52,279 bases of DNA, taken from an uncultured Bacteroidales bacterium (GTDB lineage: Bacteria; Bacteroidota; Bacteroidia; Bacteroidales; Bacteroidaceae). The translations under genes and the position numbers were made by a program. The DNA lies in assembly GCA_902779315.1 (NCBI GenBank), contig CACZBC010000005.1, positions 1 through 52,279 of the forward strand. Reading direction: 5' to 3'. Positions within the stretch are counted from its first letter, which is position 1; each line of letters starts with the position of its first letter. The notes beneath the pieces are model-generated. The model had not been told where the DNA came from. It saw nothing but the letters and a program-made list of their open reading frames with translations, and searched no databases. Shown in pieces: positions 8,762 to 16,716 of the stretch.

Positions 8762-9715
8762 TTATTCTCTGATTATCTCAACCTTTGTGCCGCGAAGCAA
8801 ATCGGCTACGGGCATGCGTTTCTTGCCTGCAATCTGCACTTCGTCCAGGCTGAGATTGCCTCCTGGCAGGTCAACTTGCAGAGGGCCGGAGCCTTTCGAG
8901 GCCTTGTAGACCTTCATCTCCGTCTCTTTGCCGTTTGCGATGACCCTTGTCCAAGCGGCAGGGTAGGGGCTGAGACCGCGAATGAAGTTGTAGGCGCTCT
9001 CCAGGTTGTGCTCTTGCCATCGGATTTGGCATGTTTCCTTGAAGATTTTCGGAGCTGGCCGGAGAGGCTCGTCCGTCATGAACTGGCTTTGGTCGACGGC
9101 TTTTGCCTGACCGCTTTCGATGAGTCGGACCGTTTTGATGACGAGTTCAGCCCCTTGCATCATGAGTTTGTCGTGCACGTCTTCGGCACAATCGTCCTCG
9201 CTGATTGGGGTTCGTTCCTGCAGGATGATGCGCCCCGTATCAATCTGTTCGTCGAGGAAGAAAGTCGTGATGCCCGTCTCTTTGTCGCCGTTGATGATGG
9301 CCCAATTGATGGGGGCTGCGCCTCGATATTGAGGGAGCAAAGCGGCATGCAGGTTGAAAGTGCCCAGTGGGGGCAGAGACCACACCACTTCGGGCAGCAT
9401 TCGGAAGGCCACCACTATCTGCAGGTCGGGTTTCAGGGCCTTGAGCTCTTCGAGGAAAGCCTCGTCGCGAAGTTTCTCGGGCTGGAGGACAGGAATGCCT
9501 TTCTCGAGGGCAAACTTCTTGACGGGACTGCTTTGCAGGACATCGTGATGCCTGCCGATTGCTTTGTCAGGCATTGTGACGACGCCCACCACATTGCAGC
9601 CCTCTTCGATTAGGCGTTTCAGGCTTTGCACGGCAAAGTCGGGAGTGCCCATGAAGACGATGCGGACCCCCTCTAGCTCCCCCTGTAATGGGGAGGATAA
9701 ATGCTCATTCTTCAC
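8762..9715 (-). CDS. fmt: Methionyl-tRNA formyltransferase
   Basis: Formylates initiator Met-tRNA for translation start. The core begins VRIVFMGTPDFAVQSL, and the active-site segment FNLHAALLPQYRGAAPINW holds the conserved Asn and His; the C-terminal OB-like domain follows (RPAPKIFKETCQIRW, GLSPYPAAW). Length 317 residues is normal for the family. The start is odd: the only in-frame start upstream of the core is a GTG at 9715, after an in-frame TAA, and the first 16 codons (including SSPLQGELEG) are translated from a palindromic CTCCCC/GGGGAG repeat. The next in-frame ATG lies inside the first beta strand (FMGTP) and would clip the fold. So the N-terminus appears to be repeat-derived. It is cotranscribed with DUF1080 upstream and GH3 downstream. 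Confidence 0.93.
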   Translation of the reverse strand: MKNEHLSSPLQGELEGVRIVFMGTPDFAVQSLKRLIEEGCNVVGVVTMPDKAIGRHHDVLQSSPVKKFALEKGIPVLQPEKLRDEAFLEELKALKPDLQIVVAFRMLPEVVWSLPPLGTFNLHAALLPQYRGAAPINWAIINGDKETGITTFFLDEQIDTGRIILQERTPISEDDCAEDVHDKLMMQGAELVIKTVRLIESGQAKAVDQSQFMTDEPLRPAPKIFKETCQIRWQEHNLESAYNFIRGLSPYPAAWTRVIANGKETEMKVYKASKGSGPLQVDLPGGNLSLDEVQIAGKKRMPVADLLRGTKVEIIRE

Positions 9716-9745
9716 TCTTAATTCTTAATTCTTGACTTTGTCCAG
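9664..9745. repeat. GC palindrome plus heptad A/T repeat at the fmt start
   Basis: CTCCCC (9677-9682) and GGGGAG (9690-9695) form a short palindrome, followed by the tandem words TTCTTCACTC/TTAATTC/TTAATTC. A similar arrangement (CTCCCC palindrome next to ATTCATA heptads) lies at 39532-39610 between nhaD and dbpA. The block overlaps the first codons of fmt. Confidence 0.6.
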
Positions 9746-9767
9746 ACTGCTCTCGCAGCCCTCATTT

Positions 9768-9800
9768 TCAATTTTTAATTTTCAATTTTCAATTTTTAAT
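9768..9800. repeat. A/T-rich tandem repeat at the DUF1080 stop
   Basis: Tandem words CAATTTTT/AATTTT/CAATTTT. The TGA stop of the DUF1080 gene (9789-9791) and its last codons (IKN) are read from this repeat. Confidence 0.6.
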
Positions 9801-10790
9801 TTCCCTGACGTAGATGTTCCTGAAGTAGCAACGGCTGCCGTGAGCCTGCATCTCAATCTGGTCCTTGGGGAAGATGGGCTGTTTGCGGTCCCAATAGTTC
9901 TCGAGGACCACGTCGTCCACCACTTTGACGCCATTCAGCCAGACCGTCACTTTCTCGCCCTTCATGATGATGCGGAAGGTGTTCCATTCGCCCAACTTGT
10001 TGTCCTCCACGCTGGTTGGAGTGGAGCGGTTCTTCTGGTTGTTGTAGAGACCGCCAGAGCCCACCTGCGCTCCGACATTTGTGCGACGGATGTCCCAAAT
10101 CTGCACTTGTGGCGCACCTCTCAGATAAACGCCTGCATCGGGCTCCTTGCCGTTCGGATCGAGGCGCCAGTCCACGAGAAGTTCGAAGTCGGCATAGTCC
10201 TTCACCGTGCAGATGTTGTCCCATCCGTGACCGATGTAGACCAGCTCGCCATTCTCCACGATCCAGTCCTTCTTCATCAGTTCGTCGGCCTTTGCCTGAG
10301 CCAGGGCAAGTTCTTCCTTGCTCATCTTGGCGCGTTTAATCGGGTTCTCCACGAGGCCTTTCCATCCCTCCAGGTCCTTTCCGTTGAAGAGGCAGACGAA
10401 TCCCTCCTCGTCCGGATTGGCGGCCTTGAGCCAGTTCTTTGCCTTGTTCCTCTGCTTGAAGCTGAGCATAGGCAGTATGGCCGTGAGCGTTTGGCGCGTG
10501 TCAGTGCCGTTGTATTCAGGATGATTTCCGAGGATTGTCCAGACCGTCTGGGCGGCGGTATAGGCCGTCTCTTCGTATTGGAGCTGCGAAGTGGCGAAGG
10601 TCAGAGCCTGATAGGTTCCCGTGTTAGCCATGAGCGTCAGGACTGCATTGCGCTCTTCCGTATCGCTTGTCTGCTCGAAGATGTGGCGCAGGTAGAGCAC
10701 CTGATTCTCTGGCGTGAGCGTCTGTGCCGAGAGGGTAGGGCACAAGACAAAGAAGGCCGACATCATGATGCCGGCCAACTTATGGAGCAT
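9789..10790 (-). CDS. Secreted DUF1080 (3-keto-disaccharide hydrolase-like) protein
   Basis: A 333-residue protein with a signal peptide (MLHKLAGIMMSAFFVLCPTLSAQ), a helical spacer of about 100 residues, and a DUF1080/LamG-like jelly roll starting FVCLFNGKDLEGWKG. Family hallmarks GELVYIGHGWDNICTVKDYADFELLVDWR, DAGVYLRGAPQVQIWD and the C-terminal CYFRNIYVREIK are present. Members of this family include hydrolases of 3-keto sugars, so a role in glycan breakdown in the periplasm is plausible but not proven here. I chose the ATG at 10790, two bases after the mce stop, because it gives a proper signal peptide; an upstream ATG at 10805 overlaps mce. The stop codon falls in an A/T-rich repeat. Confidence 0.88.
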   Translation of the reverse strand: MLHKLAGIMMSAFFVLCPTLSAQTLTPENQVLYLRHIFEQTSDTEERNAVLTLMANTGTYQALTFATSQLQYEETAYTAAQTVWTILGNHPEYNGTDTRQTLTAILPMLSFKQRNKAKNWLKAANPDEEGFVCLFNGKDLEGWKGLVENPIKRAKMSKEELALAQAKADELMKKDWIVENGELVYIGHGWDNICTVKDYADFELLVDWRLDPNGKEPDAGVYLRGAPQVQIWDIRRTNVGAQVGSGGLYNNQKNRSTPTSVEDNKLGEWNTFRIIMKGEKVTVWLNGVKVVDDVVLENYWDRKQPIFPKDQIEMQAHGSRCYFRNIYVREIKN

Positions 10791-10792
10791 GT

Positions 10793-11197
10793 TTATTCTT
10801 CGCATAGTTCAGTCAGAATGCCGCAAGTGCTCTTTGGATGGAGGAAAGCGATGTGGAGGCCGTCAGCGCCCTTTCTGGGAGCCTTGTCGATGAGGCGGAT
10901 GCCCTTCTCGTCGCACATGGCGAGGGCTTCGCTCACGCCGTCTTCCACCTTGAAGGCCACGTGGTGAACGCCACGGCCGCCGTTGTCCAGGTACTTCTGG
11001 ACGGTGCTTTCGGGGCAAGTCGGCTCCAGGAGTTCGAGCTTCACTTCACCCACCTTGAGGAAAGCGGTCTTCACCTTTTGGTCTTCTACAACTTCTGTTT
11101 TGTAAACCTCCAGTCCGAGAACGTCCTGGAAATAGGGCAGCACCTCGTCAATACTCTGTACGGCGATGCCCAGATGCTCAATGCGTGAAATCTTCAT
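10793..11197 (-). CDS. mce: Methylmalonyl-CoA epimerase
   Basis: A 134-residue single VOC-fold protein that interconverts (R)- and (S)-methylmalonyl-CoA in the succinate-propionate pathway. It shows RIEHLGIAV, the metal-binding VHHVAFKV and the final LTELCEE glutamate. The upstream in-frame ATG at 11230 is rejected because the -7 box lies at 11239-11246, leaving that ATG at or before the transcription start; the ATG at 11197 gives the usual MKISRIEHLG start. It is the first gene of a minus-strand unit and is followed after two bases by DUF1080. In Bacteroidales mce is often next to methylmalonyl-CoA decarboxylase genes; those are not seen here. Confidence 0.92.
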   Translation of the reverse strand: MKISRIEHLGIAVQSIDEVLPYFQDVLGLEVYKTEVVEDQKVKTAFLKVGEVKLELLEPTCPESTVQKYLDNGGRGVHHVAFKVEDGVSEALAMCDEKGIRLIDKAPRKGADGLHIAFLHPKSTCGILTELCEE

Positions 11198-11238
11198 AAT
11201 GTGATGTTGTTTAAATAGGTTTGTAGTCAAATGTGGTG

Positions 11239-11269
11239 CAAAGATAATGATTTTTACGCGAACGGCAAA
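11239..11269 (-). promoter_or_regulatory. Promoter of the mce unit
   Basis: Read on the minus strand: TTTG (11269-11266), 19-bp spacer, TATCTTTG (11246-11239). Matches the Bacteroidetes consensus. Confidence 0.75.
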
Positions 11270-11380
11270 GCGAATCGAATCTTTTTTGCAGACAACACAT
11301 AAAAATTCATGGTTTCATTTTCCCAATGCAATGCTTTTTTTGCTATAACTCACAAATCAATGTCGTATTCATGGTTGCTC

Positions 11381-11574
11381 CGGGCGTAAATTTTATTGTG
11401 GTTTTCGGAGGGGTAAAATTCAAAGAATTTTAACGGCTCATTTTAAGGCACCGTAGAGCGCAAGTTTTTGCCTCGGAGGTATGAATGTACGTCGAAGACA
11501 TTTGAAGCGATTCTGGGGCAAAAGAGAGGGGTTTTTCGGGGGTTCTGGATTTCGTGCCAAGACGGGCAATTCTT
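11381..11574. repeat. 195-bp direct repeat, copy 1
   Basis: Begins CGGGCGTAAATTTTATTG and ends GGGCAATTCTT. About 94 percent identical by eye to copy 2 at 11820-12014, same orientation, 245 bp apart. On the minus strand both copies keep one reading frame (NRFKCLRRTFIPPRQ, KLALYGALK) in which several of the differences are silent, but there is no complete gene. Confidence 0.8.
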
Positions 11575-11611
11575 CCAGGCATGAAAAAGAGTCGATTTTC
11601 CGTGTTTTCCA

Positions 11612-11780
11612 CAAATGCAACAAAAGCAACAAATGCAACACCAGTTTTTGAGAGAAGAAAGGGTGCATTTATATATATTATAATTGAATAAGTGTAATTA
11701 TTGATATAATATAATTATATATGCACGATGCACCTTGTCTCTTTTTCGCTTGTTGCTTTTGTTGCTTTTGTTGACTTTAC
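11612..11780. repeat. AT-centred inverted-repeat element between the 195-bp repeats
   Basis: The left arm carries tandem GCAACAAA words (11612-11640) and GAGAGAAGAAAGGGTGCAT; an AT-only core spans about 11669-11720; the right arm reads GATGCACCTTGTCTC and then tandem TTGTTGCTT words. The arms are imperfect inverted repeats of about 45 bp. The left arm matches 174-217 in reverse complement. Confidence 0.7.
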
Positions 11781-11819
11781 CAGCCGATGCCGTATTGCTG
11801 GCAAATCCAATCGGCTGCT

Positions 11820-12014
11820 CGGGCGTAAATTTTATTGTGGTTTTCGGAGATGGTAAAATTCAAAGAATTTTAACGGCTCGTTTTAAGGCACCGTAGAGCG
11901 CAAGTTTTTGCCTCGGTGGTATAAATGTACGTCGGAGACATTTGAAGCGATTCTGGGGCAAATTAGAGGGGTTTCTCGGGGGTTCTGGATTTTGTGCCAA
12001 GACAGGCAATTCTT
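11820..12014. repeat. 195-bp direct repeat, copy 2
   Basis: Second copy of the repeat at 11381-11574. In this copy the minus-strand frame continues a few codons further (KRAVKIL then stop), where copy 1 has an early TGA. The unit copy1-element-copy2 looks like a duplication produced around, or by, the intervening inverted-repeat element. Confidence 0.8.
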
Positions 12015-12056
12015 TTGAAGTGCAAAGGAATGGCAAGACTAAGCAGGGCAAATGTA

Positions 12057-12193
12057 AAATGTTGCATGTATCGGCAACATTTAAAAGGGACTATACCCTA
12101 GAATTATTCTTCAATATTATCTATAGATAATATTGACCATAGACACCAGGGGGTACAGTCTGTGTTTTTTGTTGCACAACTATGCAACATTTA
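12057..12193. repeat. AT-centred inverted-repeat element with a perfect palindromic core
   Basis: Arms AAATGTTGCATGTATCGG (12058 on) and the matching TATGCAACATTT (12181-12192), each also containing its own TGTTGC/GCAACA pair, flank a perfect 24-bp palindrome at 12112-12135 (CAATATTATC, TATA, GATAATATTG). Inner arms GGACTATACCC and GGGGTACAGTC also pair imperfectly. No coding capacity. The rest of 11231-12438 (for example 11270-11380 and 12200-12320) shows nothing recognisable. Confidence 0.65.
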
Positions 12194-12319
12194 ACATTCT
12201 GTCCATCACACACCCGTCAAAAAACACCATCCTCACAGTCGAAAATCACACTTTTCTCTGCGCAAAATGAACTTTTTCAGTGCGAAATCACACTTTTTCC
12301 GCTTAAAAATCACAAAAAC

Positions 12320-12400
12320 ATCACACCAGATAATTGCCAACGTCACACTAGTAAATCGCAATCGTCACACGTCAAAATGGTAATCGTCAAACTAGCTTAT
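12320..12400. repeat. 22-bp repeat array 2 (degenerate)
   Basis: Contains CGTCACACTAGTAAATCGCA, ATCGTCACACGTCAAAATGG and TAATCGTCAAACTAGC in tandem, reverse orientation relative to array 3. It lies 3' of the TonB-linked receptor gene (stop at 12439). Confidence 0.65.
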
Positions 12401-12438
12401 GAGCTTCTTGCGCTCCGTAGGTCAGCCTTTAACCGCTT

Positions 12439-14838
12439 TTACAACTCCACGAGGATGCGGGCGTTTATCATGCGGCCTGTCAGGTAGTTGGGGACGGCGT
12501 ACTGATGGTTCGAGATGTCCGTTATCCAGTAGTAGCTGCTGACGTTGTCGAGGCCGAAGATGTTGAAGCAGTCCAGGCCTAACCAAATGTTCCTCAGGTA
12601 CTTGCAGCGGCGCAGGTGACGGTCCTCGTTGTCGATGAGTCGGTAGTTCATGCCGACGTCGAATCGCCTGTAGGCAGGGGCTCGGAAGGCATTGCGCTCC
12701 AGTCCTGTATGGGGCGGGCCGAAGGGAAGTCCGTCGGCAAAGGTGGCCTTGAGGTTCATCTTCCAGCGCGTGGTATTGGGGAAGTAGTCTGTGAAGAAGA
12801 GGTTGATGTTGTAGCGCTGGTCGGTGGGCTGCGGTATCTTCTGTCCGTTCAGGTTCATCGAGGCTTTCATCAGGCCGAAACTGATCCACGAGTCTGTGCC
12901 TGGGACGAACTCTCCGTAGAGCTTGAAGTCGGTTCCAACTACGTAACCGGTTGCGCAGTTGTTGCCGTAATAGACGATTTTCAGGTTGTCGACGTTGTAG
13001 GGGTTGAGTTTCCATTGCGCCTTGTAGTAGGCCTCGGTGGTGAACTTGAAGGGTCGGTTCGCTATCTTGAACTTGTACTCCATTCCGGCCACCACTTGGA
13101 ACGAGCGCTGCGACTTGATGTTCTGGTTGAGCTGGACGGTGGTGTTGCCGGCCAGGGTGATGGTGTCGCGCAGTTCCTTGTAGAAGGGGCGCTGGTTGTA
13201 GAGTCCCAGGGCAAGGCGGAACGTGAAGTTGTCGTTGGCCGCAGGCACGAAGCCGAGGCTTGCACGAGGGCTGATGAGCCACTCCTTGTTCCAGCTCCAA
13301 TAGCTGAGGCGAAGGCCGTAGTTGAAGCTGAGGATGCCCAGACTGCTTTCCCTTCGCCAGGTGTCTTGGGCGTACATCTCGAGCTGGTTGGAATTGATGG
13401 AGTTGGCGGCTCGCATGTTGTAGATGACATGCAGGTCGTTTCCTGTGTGGGGGACGGAGTAGCCGCTACTGTCGCGATACTCCCACTCGTTCGAGTTCTC
13501 GCGCACCTTCTCGTGTTTCCAGCCGATGCCTGCATGCATCTGATGGGTGCCGAGCTTGAGGTCGTAGGCGAGCTTCATGCTCTGGACGGAACTGTAGAGG
13601 AAGTTGCGGGCATGCTCCATATAGGAACCCACGCCCAACTGCTCGTCGCCGTTCAACTCGTTCAGCCAGTACTGGCCCTGGATGTCGTAGGTCTCCTTCT
13701 CGCGATTGCTGAAGAGGGATGTGGTGAGGCTGAGCGCGCCCTTGCCAAGCATGCGGGCTGCACGGACGGTTCCGAAGAGCGTCTGGAACTGGTCCTCCTC
13801 CTTGCCGTCGAAATAGACCTTGAAGCTCTTCACGTCCTCCAGCGTTCCGAACTTGGTCTCGCGGTCGGCAGGCTTGAAGTTGTAGTTGTTCCGATTGATA
13901 TAGACAATGGCGTCGAAGGCCCAGTTCTTTGTGGGGGCCCAGCGGAGGTAGGCCTGGTAGTCGAGGAAGTTGGGCTTGTACTCGCCCTTCGTCTCGAGGC
14001 TGCCCAGCATGTACTGGTTGGTCTTGTAGCGCAGACCGTTGGAGAAGGAGAACTTCTTCTTGCCGTAACCCACATAGACATTGGCGCCAAGCAGACTGGC
14101 GGCCACTGAGGCTTCGAGCCTCTCGGGGTGGGCATAGGTGATGTCGAGCACGCTCGACATCTTGTCGCCATACTTCGCCTCGAATCCGCCTGCAGAGAAG
14201 TTGATTTTCTCCACCATATCACTGTTGATGACGGAAAGTCCCTCCTGTTGCCCACTGCTGATGAGCATCGGCCTGTAAACCTCCACACCGTTGATGTAGA
14301 CGCAGTTCTCGTCGAACGAGCCGCCACGGACATTGTACTGGCTGGAGAGCTCGTTGTGGGTGCTGACGCCAGCCTGGGTGGCCACAAGCTCCTCGACTGC
14401 ATTTCCGCTCGTGGAGGGCATTCGCTTCAGGTCTTTCCTGTTGAGCTCCTGCATCGAACCCATCTGCCTTCTGGTCTCGGCCACAGTGACTTCCGAGAGT
14501 TCCTTCCCGCTCTCTCGCATCACGATGTTGAGCGTCAGGTTTCCCTTGGGTTTCTTCAGGACACGCTTGCGCGTCTCGTAGCCAATCATGCTGTAAACGA
14601 CCACCACACTGTCGGCAGTGGAGAAGGAGAGCCTGTATTGTCCGTCGAGCGAAGCAGTTGTGCCGAAGGGCTGGCCCTCGATGCGGACCTGACACAAAGA
14701 CACAGGGTCGTTACTGTCGTCCACAACCCTTCCCTTCAGGTGCACCTTGGCGGTGTCCACCTGCTGCTCTTCCTCCTGAGCAGACACGTTCATGATGCCC
14801 CAAAAGAGAGGCAAAAGAAGCAATAAGAAACGTTTCAT
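12439..14838 (-). CDS. TonB-dependent receptor with carboxypeptidase-like regulatory domain
   Basis: A 799-residue outer-membrane protein. The signal peptide (MKRFLLLLLPLFWGIMNVSAQ) is followed by a CarboxypepD_reg-like domain (VHLKGRVVDDSNDPVSLCQVRIEG), a plug domain (SGNAVEELVATQAGVSTHNELSSQYNVRGG shows the LxxxxGV and YxVRGG signatures) and a long barrel. It has no SusD partner nearby and is shorter than most SusC proteins, so it belongs with the stand-alone receptors of unknown ligand. The ATG at 14838 is chosen over 14889 because it starts the signal peptide. The start region faces the nitroreductase gene across an A/T repeat pair; no clear promoter of its own is seen. Confidence 0.88.
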   Translation of the reverse strand: MKRFLLLLLPLFWGIMNVSAQEEEQQVDTAKVHLKGRVVDDSNDPVSLCQVRIEGQPFGTTASLDGQYRLSFSTADSVVVVYSMIGYETRKRVLKKPKGNLTLNIVMRESGKELSEVTVAETRRQMGSMQELNRKDLKRMPSTSGNAVEELVATQAGVSTHNELSSQYNVRGGSFDENCVYINGVEVYRPMLISSGQQEGLSVINSDMVEKINFSAGGFEAKYGDKMSSVLDITYAHPERLEASVAASLLGANVYVGYGKKKFSFSNGLRYKTNQYMLGSLETKGEYKPNFLDYQAYLRWAPTKNWAFDAIVYINRNNYNFKPADRETKFGTLEDVKSFKVYFDGKEEDQFQTLFGTVRAARMLGKGALSLTTSLFSNREKETYDIQGQYWLNELNGDEQLGVGSYMEHARNFLYSSVQSMKLAYDLKLGTHQMHAGIGWKHEKVRENSNEWEYRDSSGYSVPHTGNDLHVIYNMRAANSINSNQLEMYAQDTWRRESSLGILSFNYGLRLSYWSWNKEWLISPRASLGFVPAANDNFTFRLALGLYNQRPFYKELRDTITLAGNTTVQLNQNIKSQRSFQVVAGMEYKFKIANRPFKFTTEAYYKAQWKLNPYNVDNLKIVYYGNNCATGYVVGTDFKLYGEFVPGTDSWISFGLMKASMNLNGQKIPQPTDQRYNINLFFTDYFPNTTRWKMNLKATFADGLPFGPPHTGLERNAFRAPAYRRFDVGMNYRLIDNEDRHLRRCKYLRNIWLGLDCFNIFGLDNVSSYYWITDISNHQYAVPNYLTGRMINARILVEL

Positions 14839-14877
14839 CTTATATAATAACGTTAAAAGTCGTGATTTATTGTGTAT

Positions 14878-14972
14878 AACATTGAACATTGAACATTGAC
14901 CATTGAAAAATTATTTGTACCTTTGCAGCGAAAAAGATAAAGGATTCAATATTCAATGTTCAATATTCAATG
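14878..14972. repeat. Inverted pair of A/T heptad repeats flanking a promoter
   Basis: The left tract is AACATTGAACATTGAACATTG (14878-14898, continuing to 14905) and the right tract is CAATATTCAATGTTCAATA (14947 on, to 14972); they are inverted relative to each other with about 40 bp between. The promoter of the nitroreductase unit lies between and partly in the left arm, and the ATG of that gene (14970-14972) is the last triplet of the right arm. Confidence 0.7.
14895..14925 (+). promoter_or_regulatory. Promoter of the nitroreductase-kdsC-maf unit
   Basis: ATTG ending at 14898 (inside the left heptad tract), 19-bp spacer, TACCTTTG at 14918-14925. The -33 box is provided by the repeat. Confidence 0.65.
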
Positions 14973-15494
14973 AAATTTAGCGAATTGATCAAGTTGCGTC
15001 GCAGTCACAGAAGCTTTACGGAAGAGCTCCTGAGCGGCGACGATGTGAAGCTGCTTCTTCGGGCCGGATTGATGGCTCCCAGCAGTAAAGGACTGCACAG
15101 TTACGAGTTCATTGTGGTGGAGGACAAGCAGATGCTCGCAGCCTTGAGCCAGAGCAAAGCCGTGGGTAGCGACTTCCTTTCGGGAGCGCCTCTGGCTATC
15201 GTGGTGCTTGCCGACCCCAGAATCAGCGACGTTTGGATAGAAGACGCCTCAGTCGCTGCGATGAACATCCTGCTTCAAGCCGAAGACCTCGGGCTGGGTG
15301 CCTGCTGGATTCAGCTGCGCGACCGTCAGGATGCGGAAGGCCGTCCGACTGAAGAAATTGTGAAGTCCCTGCTCGCCATTCCAGATGAGATGCGGGCCGT
15401 CTGCATGATTGCCGTCGGACACAAAGGCATGGAACGCAAGCCGCAGAACGAAGACCGACTGAAATGGGAACGCGTTCATATCGGACAGTACTAA
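14970..15494 (+). CDS. Nitroreductase family protein
   Basis: A 174-residue FMN-dependent nitroreductase-like oxidoreductase. The N-terminal RRSHRSF motif contacts FMN phosphate, APSSKGLHSYEF is the second FMN segment, and DASVAAMNILLQAEDLGLGACWIQ is the dimer/FMN helix with the GLGACW signature. The substrate is unknown. It heads an overlapping plus-strand unit with a Rossmann/DUF2520 protein, kdsC, maf and a lipoprotein. Its start codon is supplied by an A/T repeat (ATTCAATG). Confidence 0.9.
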   Translation: MKFSELIKLRRSHRSFTEELLSGDDVKLLLRAGLMAPSSKGLHSYEFIVVEDKQMLAALSQSKAVGSDFLSGAPLAIVVLADPRISDVWIEDASVAAMNILLQAEDLGLGACWIQLRDRQDAEGRPTEEIVKSLLAIPDEMRAVCMIAVGHKGMERKPQNEDRLKWERVHIGQY

Positions 15495-16207
15495 TCGGAG
15501 CCGGCAATGTGGCCAGTTTCCTGAAGGCCAGCATCAAGTCGCCCTTCCTGCTGACTTGTGTCGGGGGACGCCAAAGAGAGTGTCCCATTCCGAAGGATGC
15601 CGACCTCTACATCATTGCTGTAAGTGACAGGTCGATAAGTTCTGTTAGTCAGGAACTTAAGGATGTCGATGGACTCGTCGTCCATACGGCTGGAAGCGTG
15701 GCTATGGATGTGCTTTCCTCGAAGAGAAGAGGCGTGTTCTACCCCCTCCAGACGCTCTCCAAGAAGCGCCCGATTCCTGCCTCTCGCGTACCTTTTTACA
15801 TTGAGGCATCACGAGAAAATGACCTCGAATTGCTCCGATTGCTTGCCGAAAGCATGGGGAGCAAGGCCGAGCAGATGGACAGCCAGCGCAGGAAATACCT
15901 TCACCTAGCAGCCGTATTCTGCTGCAATTTCGTGAATCGGCTCTACGGCATTACCGCCGACCTGCTCGAAGCGCACAATATCCCCTTCTCGGCTATGCTG
16001 CCAATCATTCACGAAACGGCGGACAAGGTGGACGAGCTCATGCCCAGCGAAGCCCAAACAGGGCCTGCAGTCCGATGGGATGAGGAGGTGATGGCTCAGC
16101 AAATGTCACTCCTCGATGACGAGCAAAAGCTTCTCTATCAACTACTTAGCAAAAGCATACACGATGATAAACTACGATCTGAAGAAGATAAAGGCACTCG
16201 CCTTTGA
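15464..16207 (+). CDS. Rossmann-like and DUF2520 domain protein
   Basis: A 247-residue protein with an N-terminal NAD(P)-binding Rossmann-like fold (TVLIGAGNVASFL, then ADLYIIAVSDRSI) and a C-terminal all-helical DUF2520 dimerisation domain (KYLHLAAVFCCNFVNRLYGIT, LPIIHETADKV, GPAVRWD). The architecture resembles ketopantoate reductase/6-phosphogluconate dehydrogenase relatives; its substrate is not established. The start overlaps the nitroreductase gene by 31 bases and the end overlaps kdsC by 44 bases, so translation of the unit is tightly coupled. Confidence 0.88.
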   Translation: MGTRSYRTVLIGAGNVASFLKASIKSPFLLTCVGGRQRECPIPKDADLYIIAVSDRSISSVSQELKDVDGLVVHTAGSVAMDVLSSKRRGVFYPLQTLSKKRPIPASRVPFYIEASRENDLELLRLLAESMGSKAEQMDSQRRKYLHLAAVFCCNFVNRLYGITADLLEAHNIPFSAMLPIIHETADKVDELMPSEAQTGPAVRWDEEVMAQQMSLLDDEQKLLYQLLSKSIHDDKLRSEEDKGTRL

Positions 16208-16682
16208 TGTGGATGGCGTCCTGAGCACGGAAAATGTGCGCATCGACGTGAATGGGGAACTGCTCCGAACGGCCAATACGAAAGACGGATATGCACTCCG
16301 ATTGGCTGCCATGAGCGGACTTCATGTCGCCGTCATAACGGGGGCTCGCGAGTCGTCCATCCTGGCCAGATACGAGGCAATCGGCATCCACGATGTGTTC
16401 CTGGGCAGTTCCATCAAGACGGAGAAACTCCAACAATTGCTCGAGAAATACAACCTCACAAGGGAGGAAGTCCTTTATATGGGGGATGATATTCCAGATT
16501 ACGAGGTGATGAAGCAGGTCGGATTGCCTTGCTGCCCCAAAGACGCCGCTCCGGAAATACGCGAAATCAGTGTTTATGTCAGTCACAAAGAAGGTGGTTG
16601 CGGCTGTGTTCGCGATGTGATAGAGCAAGTCCTCAAGGCTCAAGGGAAATGGATGGCTGACAAAAAAGCATTTAGCTGGTAA
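16164..16682 (+). CDS. kdsC: KDO-8-phosphate phosphatase, HAD family
   Basis: A 172-residue HAD subfamily IIIA phosphatase. Motif I is AFDVDGVLS (nucleophile and acid/base aspartates), motif II is VITGARES, and motif IV is YMGDDIPDYEVM; there is no cap domain, which matches KdsC. It would dephosphorylate 3-deoxy-D-manno-octulosonate 8-phosphate in LPS core synthesis. The ATG at 16164 starts the usual KIKALAFDVDG core; an upstream in-frame ATG at 16116 adds 16 unlikely residues. It sits between DUF2520 and maf, an order common in Bacteroidales. Confidence 0.88.
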   Translation: MINYDLKKIKALAFDVDGVLSTENVRIDVNGELLRTANTKDGYALRLAAMSGLHVAVITGARESSILARYEAIGIHDVFLGSSIKTEKLQQLLEKYNLTREEVLYMGDDIPDYEVMKQVGLPCCPKDAAPEIREISVYVSHKEGGCGCVRDVIEQVLKAQGKWMADKKAFSW

Positions 16683-16716
16683 CTATGAACTTTGGACTAT
16701 GAATTATGAACTATAA
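16683..16716. repeat. Degenerate ACTATGAA repeat supplying the maf start
   Basis: AACTATGAAC, GGACTATGAA, TTATGAACTAT follow the kdsC stop directly; the ATG of maf at 16706 is one of the repeat ATGs. Confidence 0.55.

Noticed and set aside
11430-12051. Short minus-strand ORFs in the 195-bp repeats as functional genes
   Set aside because: They differ in start and stop between copies and lack promoters; kept only as a possible coding relic.
12616-14109. A 497-codon plus-strand frame within the TonB-linked receptor
   Set aside because: Val/Leu-rich low-complexity translation typical of an antisense frame.
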